Notes under the pieces: generated by a model
The model's database searches: none
Told to the model about the DNA's origin: nothing
Seen by the model: the letters and a program-made list of their open reading frames with translations, nothing else
In this document: positions 16,269-23,909 of the stretch, in pieces
How the letters are laid out: each line of letters starts with the position of its first letter
How positions within the stretch are numbered: position 1 is the first letter of the stretch
Assembly: GCA_903921135.1 (NCBI GenBank)
Contig: CAIXOY010000280.1
Span: 1-27,789, forward strand
Direction: 5' to 3'
DNA from: an uncultured Gammaproteobacteria bacterium
GTDB taxonomy: Bacteria; Pseudomonadota; Gammaproteobacteria; Pseudomonadales; UBA5518
Length of the DNA stretch: 27,789 nt
Program-made: the position numbers and the translations under genes

Positions 16269-18074
16269 GTGAAGACAGACTCCCCCACCCGCTCGACGGG
16301 CGTGGATTCTTTTGGCCCCCGCTGGCTGCCTGCCATTGGCGCATTGCGCGGCTACAGGCCCGCCGATGCCCGCGCGGATCTCATCGCCGGCATCACCGTG
16401 GCCACCATTGCTGTGCCGCAGGCCATGGCCTACGCCTTGGTGGCGGGCATCCCGGCGGTGTACGGCCTTTACACCGCGATCGTGATGACGGCGATCGGGG
16501 CGCTCTTCGATTCTTCACGCCAGCTGATCAACGGCCCCACCAACGCCATCTCGATCGCGGTGCTGAGCGTGGTCGCAGCGATCGATGCGCCGGATGCCCG
16601 TCTCGCCGCCATCATCAGCCTCACCCTGCTGATCGGCCTGATACAGCTCGGGATCACGCTGCTCAGGCTGGGGGATCTCACGCGCTTCGTCTCGCACTCG
16701 GTGATCGTGGGCTTCACGCTGGGCGCAGGCAGCCTGCTGGTGATCGACCAGATGAAAAATCTCTTCGGCATGAAAGCCATGGGGGATCCACACGACCACC
16801 TGCTGCTGCGCTTCTGGCTGGCGATGACAGAGGGCGGCGGGCCGCATATGGCCACTACCGCGATCGGCCTTGGCTCCGTCGCTCTGGTGCTTGGTTTGCG
16901 CTGGCTGAAAAAGCGGCTGCGCATGCCGCTGTTACCCGACTTGCTGATCACGATCTGCGTGATGTCGGCGCTGGTGGCCTGGCTGGACCTGGGCTCTCAG
17001 GGCGTCAAAGTCGTGGGGGCGATACCGGCAGCATTGCCCACGCCGGCACTGCCGTCCATTGATATGGAGTTCTTCCGGGAGCACGCCTCCGGCGCCTTCG
17101 CGATCGCACTGCTCGGCCTGCTGGAGGCCATCTCGATGGCGAAGGCCATCGCCGCGAAAACCGGCCAGCGTCTGGACATGAACCAGCAGTGCCTGAGCGA
17201 GTCGGTAGCCAACCTCGGCGGCAGCCTGTTCCAGTGCATGCCCGGCTCGGGTTCGCTTACGCGCTCGGCCATCAACCAGCAAGCGGGCTCGGTGAGCCAG
17301 TGGTCGGGCATCGTGTCTGCTGTCGGGGTTGCGGTGATCATGCTGGTGTTCGCGCCCTACGCACAGTACCTGCCGCGCTCGGCACTGGCCGGCATCCTGC
17401 TGGTCGCCTCCTACGGCATGGTCGACTGGAAGGCCCTCGCCTATCACTGGCGCGCCACGCAATTCGACGCCGCCATCGTGGTCACCACCGCGCTGTGCGC
17501 CGTGCTGATCTCGGTGGAGTTCTGCATCATCGTGGGCGTCTTCATGTCCTTCGTGCTGACCGTGCCGCGCGCAGGAAGGATGCTGCTCAGCGAATTCGTC
17601 ATCAGCCAGGAGGGACGTCTGCACGAGCGGCTGCGCGAGGACACTCCCTGTCCACGTCTCCTGATCTTCGGCCTGGAGGGGGAATTCTTCTTCGGAGCAG
17701 CATCCTCGCTGGAGCAGCACTTCGATGAGATCGAGGCCCGGATCACGCCCGAAACAGAAGTGGTGGTGCTCCGCTTGAAGCGGGTGCGGAATCCCGACGC
17801 GGTCGCGCTGAGCGAACTCGAGCGCTTCCTCGCGACGATGCGCGTCCGCGGCGTGCAGGTACTGCTCTGCGGCGTGAGCAACAGTTTCCGCAGGATCCTC
17901 GAGCGCACCGGCGCGATGGAGCGGCTGAAAGACCAGGTGTTTCTCGAGCAAGCCGTGCGCCAGACCAGCACCGCCAAGGCCGTACAGCACGCCTACTCAC
18001 TGCTCAAGGGGCGTTGCGCGCACTGCCCGTGGCAGACACCCGGCAGCGCACCTGGCGCCGAGCGCGTCGCCTGA
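16269..18074 (+). CDS. SulP-family anion transporter with STAS domain
   Basis: A 601-residue SLC26/SulP transporter. The signature ADLIAGITVATIAVPQAMAY near residues 38-57 is followed by GLYTAIV and about 12-14 membrane segments, with LPGS-like MPGSGSLTRSAIN in the middle. A cytoplasmic STAS domain spans about residues 430-560. Such proteins carry sulfate, bicarbonate or other anions by proton or sodium coupling; the anion cannot be read from sequence. The start is a GTG at 16269 just before the family signature. The C-terminus carries a CAHCPW motif after the STAS domain. Divergence from a cation pump hints at ion homeostasis, no more. Confidence 0.9.
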   Translation: MKTDSPTRSTGVDSFGPRWLPAIGALRGYRPADARADLIAGITVATIAVPQAMAYALVAGIPAVYGLYTAIVMTAIGALFDSSRQLINGPTNAISIAVLSVVAAIDAPDARLAAIISLTLLIGLIQLGITLLRLGDLTRFVSHSVIVGFTLGAGSLLVIDQMKNLFGMKAMGDPHDHLLLRFWLAMTEGGGPHMATTAIGLGSVALVLGLRWLKKRLRMPLLPDLLITICVMSALVAWLDLGSQGVKVVGAIPAALPTPALPSIDMEFFREHASGAFAIALLGLLEAISMAKAIAAKTGQRLDMNQQCLSESVANLGGSLFQCMPGSGSLTRSAINQQAGSVSQWSGIVSAVGVAVIMLVFAPYAQYLPRSALAGILLVASYGMVDWKALAYHWRATQFDAAIVVTTALCAVLISVEFCIIVGVFMSFVLTVPRAGRMLLSEFVISQEGRLHERLREDTPCPRLLIFGLEGEFFFGAASSLEQHFDEIEARITPETEVVVLRLKRVRNPDAVALSELERFLATMRVRGVQVLLCGVSNSFRRILERTGAMERLKDQVFLEQAVRQTSTAKAVQHAYSLLKGRCAHCPWQTPGSAPGAERVA

Positions 18075-18084
18075 GCCGGCTCAG
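18071..18084. other. 14-bp perfect palindrome holding two convergent stop codons
   Basis: CTGAGCCGGCTCAG is a perfect palindrome. Its TGA at 18072-18074 ends the SulP gene and its complementary TGA at 18081-18083 ends the MarR gene. Only 6 bases separate the genes. There is no loop and no T-run on either side, so a standard terminator is unlikely. Confidence 0.6.
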
Positions 18085-18536
18085 TCCTGCTGCTCGAGGC
18101 GCTGCGCGAGCTTGTCCAGCGCGCGCATGAGCTCGCGATGCTCGCCGTCCTCCAGGCTGGCGAGCAGGCTCTCTTCCCACGCGAGCGCAAGGGGAACGAT
18201 CTTGCGGTAAAGCGCCTCGCCCGCCGGTGACAGCCTCAAGCGGTAGGCACGCTGATCCGCCGCATCACGTCGTTTCAGCAGGCAGCGCTTGGCTCGAAGG
18301 TCCTTGATGCCCCGAGTGACCCTTGCCCGGTCCATCGAGGTCTGGGCCGCGATCTCCGAGGGACTGAGCTCGCCCTTCTCCGCAAGGTTCGCGAGGATCC
18401 GCCACTCCGGAACGCTGACGCCAAATTCCTCGCGGTAGATCGAAGAGAGCGCCTGGCTGATCCGTTGGGAGAGGCTGACCAGCCGGTACGGAAGGAAGCT
18501 GTCGAGCTCGAGCGAGCGTGGCGCGCGTCTAGCCAT
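18081..18536 (-). CDS. MarR-family transcriptional regulator
   Basis: A 151-residue MarR-type winged-helix repressor. The dimerisation helix comes first (LPYRLVSLSQRISQALSSIY), then helix-turn-helix with LSPSEIAAQTSMDRARVTRGIKDL as the recognition region, the wing with RRDAADQRAYRLRLSPAG, and C-terminal helices. MarR proteins usually bind palindromes in divergent promoters and release on binding an aromatic ligand. The ATG at 18536 overlaps the exporter stop by 8 bases, so I prefer it to the longer frame at 18560. It probably controls the exporter and the divergent ring-cleavage genes. The TTTCACGTGAAA palindrome at 19850-19861 is a candidate operator. Confidence 0.92.
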   Translation of the reverse strand: MARRAPRSLELDSFLPYRLVSLSQRISQALSSIYREEFGVSVPEWRILANLAEKGELSPSEIAAQTSMDRARVTRGIKDLRAKRCLLKRRDAADQRAYRLRLSPAGEALYRKIVPLALAWEESLLASLEDGEHRELMRALDKLAQRLEQQD

Positions 18537-19743
18537 GAACGTTGCCCCCGCGTCCCGCATACAACAGCAAATAGCCCGTGACTGCGCAAAGTGCGCCGGC
18601 CGTCATGATGATGGAGGTCGGCAGCAGGCTGCCGTCATAGGTGTGCCCCGCGAGCCAGCCAAAACCCGACGCCATCGCCGTCTGCACGAAGCCGAACACC
18701 GCAGAAGCACCACCCGCGCTCATGGGGAACTCCGAGATCGCACCCATCTGCGAGTTCGGCAGGCACAACCCGCCTCCCAGAAACGAACAGAACACACCGA
18801 GCAACACGCCACCGAGCGACGGCCCCAACCACACACCCTGCAGCAGCAGGATGAGCGCGCCGCCCAGCGCCGCACACACGCCGAACAGCAGGGTGCGCTG
18901 CACACCGATGCGCGGCACGATGCGCGCACTGGCAAAAGAGCCGCCCATGTAGCCTGTGACCACGAGCATGAAGGTGTAACCGAAGTGCGTGGCAGGCACG
19001 CCGAGCAGGTCGATCACGATCCAGGAGGCGCTCGAAATCCAGGTGAAAGCTGCCGCGAAAGCCGAACCCCCGCAGAGCACGAAGCCGACGAAGCGACGCT
19101 GCGACAGGCAGCTGCCGAACTGTGCAATCACGCGGCCGAAGGCAAGCGGGGCGATGCCGATGGACGGGCAGGTCTCGCGCAGGCTGCGAAGCCCGAGCAG
19201 CGTGAGGAGCCCGAAGAGCAGCAACATCCCGAACTGCGCACGCCAGTCGAACCAGTACAGCAGCCAACTCCCGAGCACGGGCGCAAGCAGAGGCACCACG
19301 GCCATGGCACCGGCGAGTTGCGACATGAAACGCGCGGCCTCGGCACCCTGGAAACGATCCCGCACGATGGCCCGCGCGATCACAGGCCCGGACGAGGCCG
19401 CAAAGCCCTGCACGCAACGCGCGACCAGCAACAGCCCGATACCCGGCGCAAGCATGCAGGCGAGCGCAGCCACGCTGTAGAGCGAGAGGCCGATCGCCGC
19501 TACCGGTTTGCGTCCGTAGTGATCCGACAGCGGCCCGAACACCAGTTGCCCCACCGCGAAGGCTGCCATGAAGACGCTGAGCGTGAGTTGCGCCTCGGCA
19601 GGGCCAACGCCCAGATCCGCGGCAAGTGAGGGAATGCCCGAGAGATAAAGGTCTGTGGAGACGGCAGCGCAAGCGACCAGCGCGATCAGCACCGCGCGTG
19701 CCGATCGCGAGGGAGCCTCGTGTTCCACCACTCCCGATCCCAT
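18529..19743 (-). CDS. Bcr/CflA-type MFS transporter (DHA1 drug/metabolite exporter)
   Basis: A 404-residue, 12-helix major facilitator. Motif A, GPLSDHYGRKPV, lies in the loop between helices 2 and 3. The early STDLYLSGIPSLAADLG (TM1) and the motif-C-like GSWLLYWFDWRAQF region are typical of Bcr/CflA drug-resistance transporters. It probably exports an aromatic compound or drug by proton antiport at the inner membrane. Its 3' end overlaps the MarR gene, so regulator and exporter form one unit, divergent from the catabolic genes. Import of an aromatic substrate is a less likely alternative. Confidence 0.9.
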   Translation of the reverse strand: MGSGVVEHEAPSRSARAVLIALVACAAVSTDLYLSGIPSLAADLGVGPAEAQLTLSVFMAAFAVGQLVFGPLSDHYGRKPVAAIGLSLYSVAALACMLAPGIGLLLVARCVQGFAASSGPVIARAIVRDRFQGAEAARFMSQLAGAMAVVPLLAPVLGSWLLYWFDWRAQFGMLLLFGLLTLLGLRSLRETCPSIGIAPLAFGRVIAQFGSCLSQRRFVGFVLCGGSAFAAAFTWISSASWIVIDLLGVPATHFGYTFMLVVTGYMGGSFASARIVPRIGVQRTLLFGVCAALGGALILLLQGVWLGPSLGGVLLGVFCSFLGGGLCLPNSQMGAISEFPMSAGGASAVFGFVQTAMASGFGWLAGHTYDGSLLPTSIIMTAGALCAVTGYLLLYAGRGGNVHG

Positions 19744-19900
19744 CTGTCACTGCCCGGATGCCGCTACGCCGCGCATCCTAACGCCCCACGGGCTGACGAA
19801 TCCATGCGGGCGGGGGATTGCATCACGCAGCTGGGCGAGGCGATACTGATTTCACGTGAAACTTGTTCGGCTGAGTCTGTTTCCACACCCGGAGGCCATC
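19744..19900. promoter_or_regulatory. divergent control region with MarR-type operator candidate
   Basis: This gap lies between the exporter and dioxygenase starts. It contains a perfect 12-bp palindrome TTTCACGTGAAA at 19850-19861. Just upstream, a weak plus-strand promoter can be drawn: TTGCAT at 19818-19823, 18 bases, then GATACT at 19842-19847. Transcription would then start inside the palindrome, a classic repressor position. The pairing is a visual match with poor -35 agreement. The dioxygenase ribosome-binding site is at the right edge. Confidence 0.45.
19891..19895 (+). promoter_or_regulatory. ribosome-binding site deciding the dioxygenase start
   Basis: GGAGG lies 5 bases before a GTG at 19901. 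The frame is open back to a GTG at 19856, but that codon is inside the TTTCACGTGAAA palindrome and has no Shine-Dalgarno sequence, so translation should begin at 19901. Confidence 0.7.
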
Positions 19901-21028
19901 GTGAAAGAGTGGATTCCTTTCGTGAAGTCCGAGGGCACGGCTACCCGTCAGGCGCACTGCGACCTGCCGGAGGGCACCTATGAGCGGGAGATCGGCCGCG
20001 AGGGTTTCTTCGGGCCTGCGGCGCAACTCCACCACCGCAACCCGCCCACGGGTTGGCTGCGCTTCGAGGGGCCACTGCGTCCGCGTGCCTACGACCTGAA
20101 CAAGGCACGCCGCGGCGTTCCCTCTCCCTGGCAGGCGCCCGTGGTGCTGGCGAACGCCGCCTGCCAGATCCGCATCTGGCACACCTCGGGCAGCATGGAC
20201 CACCTCGCACGGAACGCCGACGGCGATCAGGTGCTCTTCGTGCACGAGGGCAGCGGCGAACTCTTCTGCGACTACGGGCATCTTTCCTTCCGCGACGGTG
20301 ACTACCTGGTGCTGCCGCGCGGCACGCAGTGGCGGCTGGAATGCGCAGGAGAGGCCTCTCTCCTGATGATCGAAGCCACCAACGACGCTTTCGGCCTGCC
20401 GAAGAAGGGGCTCGTGGGACCGCAGGCCATCTTCGATCCGGGCGTGCTCGATACCCCCGCCGTGAACGAACAATTCCTCTCGCAATACCACGAGCGCGAA
20501 AGCGCCGTGGTCGTGAAGCGACGCAACACCCTCACCACCATCACCTACGGGCACAACCCCCTGGATGCGATCGGCTGGCACGGGGATCTCGCGCCCGTGC
20601 GGCTGAACTGGCGCGACATCCGGCCGCTCATGTCCGCGCGCTATCACGTGCCACCCTCCGCACACACCACATTCCTCGCGAGCCGACTGGTCATCTGCAC
20701 CTTCTGCCCGCGGCCCATCGAGTCCGATCCGGGTGCGCTCAAGCTCCCCTACTTCCACTCGAACGACGATTACGACGAGTTCCTGTTCTACCACCGCGGG
20801 CAGTTCTTCAGCCGCGACAACATCCATCCCGGCATGTCGACCTGGCACCCCAGCGGCTTCCCGCACGGCCCGCACCCGAAAGCCTATGAGACCGCCATGA
20901 GCCACGCCCGCAAGGAAACCGACGAAGTGGCGGTGATGGTCGACACGCGTGATTTTCTCGATGCGGGAGAGATAGAAGCCGGCGTGGAATTCGAGGCCTA
21001 TGCCGAGTCATGGAAACGCAAGGGCTGA
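19901..21028 (+). CDS. homogentisate 1,2-dioxygenase-like cupin
   Basis: A 375-residue member of the HmgA family. Its double-cupin arrangement includes HEGSGELFCDYGHLSFRDGDYLVLPRGT-like strands (about residues 115-142). The C-terminal metal region has YFHSNDDYDEF (H286, E293) and SGFPHGPH (H322), matching the H-E-H iron ligands of homogentisate dioxygenase. The first-to-second ligand spacing is seven residues, where human HGD has six. It is shorter than typical HmgA (about 430-445). It should open a homogentisate-type ring with O2. It is first in a run with a flavin hydroxylase and an FAH-family hydrolase, which supports ring cleavage. The true ring may be a substituted homogentisate, so I leave the symbol blank. 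Confidence 0.87.
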   Translation: MKEWIPFVKSEGTATRQAHCDLPEGTYEREIGREGFFGPAAQLHHRNPPTGWLRFEGPLRPRAYDLNKARRGVPSPWQAPVVLANAACQIRIWHTSGSMDHLARNADGDQVLFVHEGSGELFCDYGHLSFRDGDYLVLPRGTQWRLECAGEASLLMIEATNDAFGLPKKGLVGPQAIFDPGVLDTPAVNEQFLSQYHERESAVVVKRRNTLTTITYGHNPLDAIGWHGDLAPVRLNWRDIRPLMSARYHVPPSAHTTFLASRLVICTFCPRPIESDPGALKLPYFHSNDDYDEFLFYHRGQFFSRDNIHPGMSTWHPSGFPHGPHPKAYETAMSHARKETDEVAVMVDTRDFLDAGEIEAGVEFEAYAESWKRKG

Positions 21029-21036
21029 ACGCCGCC

Positions 21037-22641
21037 ATGATGAAGACCTACAGCTATCAGCCGCTTCCGGTCGAGCCTCTCGCAGACCGCAAGAGCCGCC
21101 GCCCCGTGGTAGTGGCCGGCGCCGGCCCCGTGGGCCTCACGGTAGCGCTGGATCTGGCCGTGCGCGGCATCCCGGTGCTCGTGCTGGACGACAACAACAC
21201 GGTGAGTGTGGGTTCGCGCGGGCTCTGTTACGCCAAGCGGCCGCTGGAGATCTTCGATCGCCTCGGCTGCGCGGAACCCATGCTGGAAAAGGGCGTGAGA
21301 TGGAAGATCGGCAAGATCTTCCGCGACACGGAACTGGTCTACCAGTTCGACCTGCTTCCCGAGGCCGGGCACCGCATGCCCGCCTTCATCAACCTCCAGC
21401 AGTACCACCTCGAGGACATGCTGATCGCCCGCGCGCGGGAACTCGGCGAGCGGTTGCAGATGCATTGGAAGCACAAGGTCGTGTCGGTGGAAGACGCCGG
21501 CGACCATCTTCGCCTCGGCGTTGAATCGCCCGATGGCGTGTTCACGCTGGAGGCCGACTGGTTGATCGCCTGCGACGGCGCTGGCAGCCCCATCCGCGAG
21601 ATGCTCGGCGTGCCCTTCACCGGCCGCGCTTTCCAGGACCGTTTCCTGATCGCCGACGTGCTGATGAAAGCCCCCTTCCCCGCCGAACGCTGGTTCTGGT
21701 TCGACCCGCCGTTTCACCGCAACCAGTCGGTGCTGCTGCACCGGGAGGCGGACGACGTCTGGCGCATCGATTTCCAGCTCGGCTGGGACGCAGACCCTGC
21801 CGAAGAGCGCAAGCCCGAACGCGTGCTGCCGCGCCTGAAAGCCATGCTGGGCGAAGACACCGAATTCGAGCTCGAATGGGTGTCTGTTTACCAGTTCGCC
21901 TGCCGCAGGCTGGACCGCTTCCGTCACGGGCGCGTGATCTTCGCGGGGGATTCGGCCCATCAGGTCTCGCCCTTCGGCGCGCGTGGCGCGAACACAGGGG
22001 TTCAGGATGCGGACAACCTTGGCTGGAAGCTGGCGCTGGTGCTCTCGGGGCAAGCCCCCGAGGCGCTGCTGGACAGCTACGACGCCGAGCGGCTTGTAGC
22101 TGCCGACGACAACATCGGGCACTCCAGCCGCGCCACGGATTTCATCACGCCCAAGAACCCTGCGAGCCGCGCCTTCCGGGATGCCGTGCTGCGCCTTGCA
22201 CGGGATCACGCCTTCGCCCGCCCCCTGATCAACAGCGGGCGACTTTCCACGCCCACGCCCTACCCGCACTCACCGCTCAACACACCGGATGTCGATACCT
22301 TCGAGGGTCGTATGCAACCCGGCACCAATTGCAGCGATGCGCCGGTACGTGTTGCCGGCGGGGACAGCTGGCTGCTGCACCAGCTGGGCGGGGATTTCGT
22401 GGCGATGGTGATGGGTGGCGAAGAGGGGCCCGACACGATCGATGTCGACGGCATTTGCTGCCGCGTGATGCGCATAGGGCGCGACGTGGAGGACAGCGAG
22501 GGACTGCTCGCCGCGCGCTACGACCTGCGCCCCGGCACCACCTACCTGATCCGCCCGGACCAGCATGTCGCCGCACGTTGGCGCCACTTCGACCCACAGG
22601 CCATCGCCGCCGCGCTGCGCCGCGCCACGGCAAGAGACTGA
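21037..22641 (+). CDS. group A FAD-dependent aromatic hydroxylase
   Basis: A 534-residue PHBH-fold monooxygenase with the Rossmann motif VVVAGAGPVGLTVALDLA (GAGPVG at 28-33), the DG motif in LIACDGAGSPIREMLG (near 177) and the GD motif in VIFAGDSAHQVSPFGARGANTG (near 303). The C-terminal thioredoxin-like domain is like that of MhpA or 3-hydroxyphenylacetate 6-hydroxylase. It adds one hydroxyl to a phenolic ring using NAD(P)H and O2. Before a homogentisate-type dioxygenase, a hydroxyphenylacetate-to-homogentisate step is a reasonable guess. I chose the ATG at 21037, 8 bases after the dioxygenase stop; ATG 21010 inside that gene would add nine residues, and ATG 21040 is also possible. Confidence 0.88.
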   Translation: MMKTYSYQPLPVEPLADRKSRRPVVVAGAGPVGLTVALDLAVRGIPVLVLDDNNTVSVGSRGLCYAKRPLEIFDRLGCAEPMLEKGVRWKIGKIFRDTELVYQFDLLPEAGHRMPAFINLQQYHLEDMLIARARELGERLQMHWKHKVVSVEDAGDHLRLGVESPDGVFTLEADWLIACDGAGSPIREMLGVPFTGRAFQDRFLIADVLMKAPFPAERWFWFDPPFHRNQSVLLHREADDVWRIDFQLGWDADPAEERKPERVLPRLKAMLGEDTEFELEWVSVYQFACRRLDRFRHGRVIFAGDSAHQVSPFGARGANTGVQDADNLGWKLALVLSGQAPEALLDSYDAERLVAADDNIGHSSRATDFITPKNPASRAFRDAVLRLARDHAFARPLINSGRLSTPTPYPHSPLNTPDVDTFEGRMQPGTNCSDAPVRVAGGDSWLLHQLGGDFVAMVMGGEEGPDTIDVDGICCRVMRIGRDVEDSEGLLAARYDLRPGTTYLIRPDQHVAARWRHFDPQAIAAALRRATARD

Positions 22642-22650
22642 GAGCCCGTC

Positions 22651-22851
22651 ATGCCGCTCAACACCGCGCCAAACCTCTCGAACCCGGACGCCTTCTACCA
22701 GCGCCTGGTGGAACTCCACCAGGATCGCAGCGAAGAGCAGAGCCGCCTGATCAACGCGAGCCTGGTATTGCTGCTCGCCAACCACATTGGCGACGCCGCG
22801 GTATTGGAAGAGGCCATGCAGATCGCCGCTGGCACGGCAGAGCAGCCCTGA
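22651..22851 (+). CDS. small DUF2783-type protein
   Basis: A 66-residue, mostly helical protein (NPDAFYQRLVELHQDRSEEQSR then SLVLLLANHIGDAAVLEEAM) resembling DUF2783 proteins, which often sit beside aromatic-degradation hydroxylases and MBL-fold proteins. A GAGAG lies before the ATG and the gene starts 9 bases after the hydroxylase stop. Its function is unknown; a small accessory or stabilising partner of the hydroxylase is one possibility. It is too short for motif-based inference. Confidence 0.78.
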   Translation: MPLNTAPNLSNPDAFYQRLVELHQDRSEEQSRLINASLVLLLANHIGDAAVLEEAMQIAAGTAEQP

Positions 22852-22913
22852 CGCATCATCCCTCGCCACGCAACCACAGCCCAGACATCCACCGCCACGG
22901 GAGCCCACACCAC

Positions 22914-23885
22914 ATGAGCAAAAAATTCGCCTCGCACGCCGACCTCGAGGCCAAGAAGGTGAGCTTCACCCAACTCTCCGAACATGCCTGGGCCTACACC
23001 GCGGAGGGCGACCCGAACACCGGCATCGTGATCGGCGATGACTGCGTGCTGGTGGCCGACACGCAGGCCACGCCGATCATGGCGGCCGATGTGATACGGC
23101 GCATCCGCGAGGTCACCGACAAGCCCATCCGCCACATCGTGCTCACGCACTACCACGCCGTGCGCGTGCTGGGCGCAAGCGCCTACGGTGCCGCCAACAT
23201 CATTGCAAGCCGCAAGACGCGCGATCTCATCGTCGAGCGCGGCCAGCAGGATTACGCGTCCGAGGTCGGGCGCTTCCCGCGCTTGTTCTCGGGCGTGGAA
23301 TCGGTGCCGGGTCTGACGTGGCCCACGGTGGTCTTCGAGGACGCGCTCACGCTGTACCTGGGATCACTCGAAGTGCAGATCCTCCACCTCGGCCACGGTC
23401 ATACCAAGGGCGACACGGTGGTGTGGCTGCCGCAGGAGAAAGTGCTGTTTTCAGGGGATCTGGTCGAGTTCGGCGCCACGCCCTACACGGGGGACGCCTA
23501 TCACACCGACTGGCCCGCCACGCTGGACCGCGTACTTGCGCTGCAACCGGAGAAACTGGTTCCCGGCCGCGGTGAGGCGCTGATGACCGCGGAACAATCA
23601 CGGCTCGCCATCGAAGGCACCCGGGAATTCCTGCAGGCGATGTACCAGTCGGTGAGCGAGGGGCGTGCAGCGGGCAAATCCCTCAGCGAGTGCTACATCG
23701 AGACCTATCGCAGGCTCGCGCCGCGTTACGGAAAATGGGTGATCTTCGAGCACTGCCTGCCTTTCGACATCACCCGCTGTTACGACGAATCCGGCGAGCA
23801 CCGCGACCCGCGCATCTGGACCGCCGAGCGCGACACCGCCATGTGGCACTCGCTGCAGGCGGCGCTGGACGAACTCGGCACCTGA
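22914..23885 (+). CDS. MBL-fold protein with altered metal-binding site
   Basis: A 323-residue metallo-beta-lactamase-fold protein. The canonical HxHxDH motif reads H79-Y-H81-A-V83-R84, so the Asp and third His are replaced. H163 (GHGHTKGD) and D182 (FSGDLV) are kept, but the final His position appears as R219 in VPGRGE. At most one of the two usual metal sites could be intact. The fold is otherwise full length, with conserved RFPRLF and YRRLAPRYGKW segments, so this looks like a conserved subfamily and not decay. It lies 62 bases after the DUF2783 gene (GGGAG before the ATG). In a ring-cleavage operon it may be a hydrolase, isomerase or binding protein; the reaction is unassigned. Confidence 0.88.
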   Translation: MSKKFASHADLEAKKVSFTQLSEHAWAYTAEGDPNTGIVIGDDCVLVADTQATPIMAADVIRRIREVTDKPIRHIVLTHYHAVRVLGASAYGAANIIASRKTRDLIVERGQQDYASEVGRFPRLFSGVESVPGLTWPTVVFEDALTLYLGSLEVQILHLGHGHTKGDTVVWLPQEKVLFSGDLVEFGATPYTGDAYHTDWPATLDRVLALQPEKLVPGRGEALMTAEQSRLAIEGTREFLQAMYQSVSEGRAAGKSLSECYIETYRRLAPRYGKWVIFEHCLPFDITRCYDESGEHRDPRIWTAERDTAMWHSLQAALDELGT

Positions 23886-23909
23886 GGCCCACACACCGGA
23901 AGCACCGCG

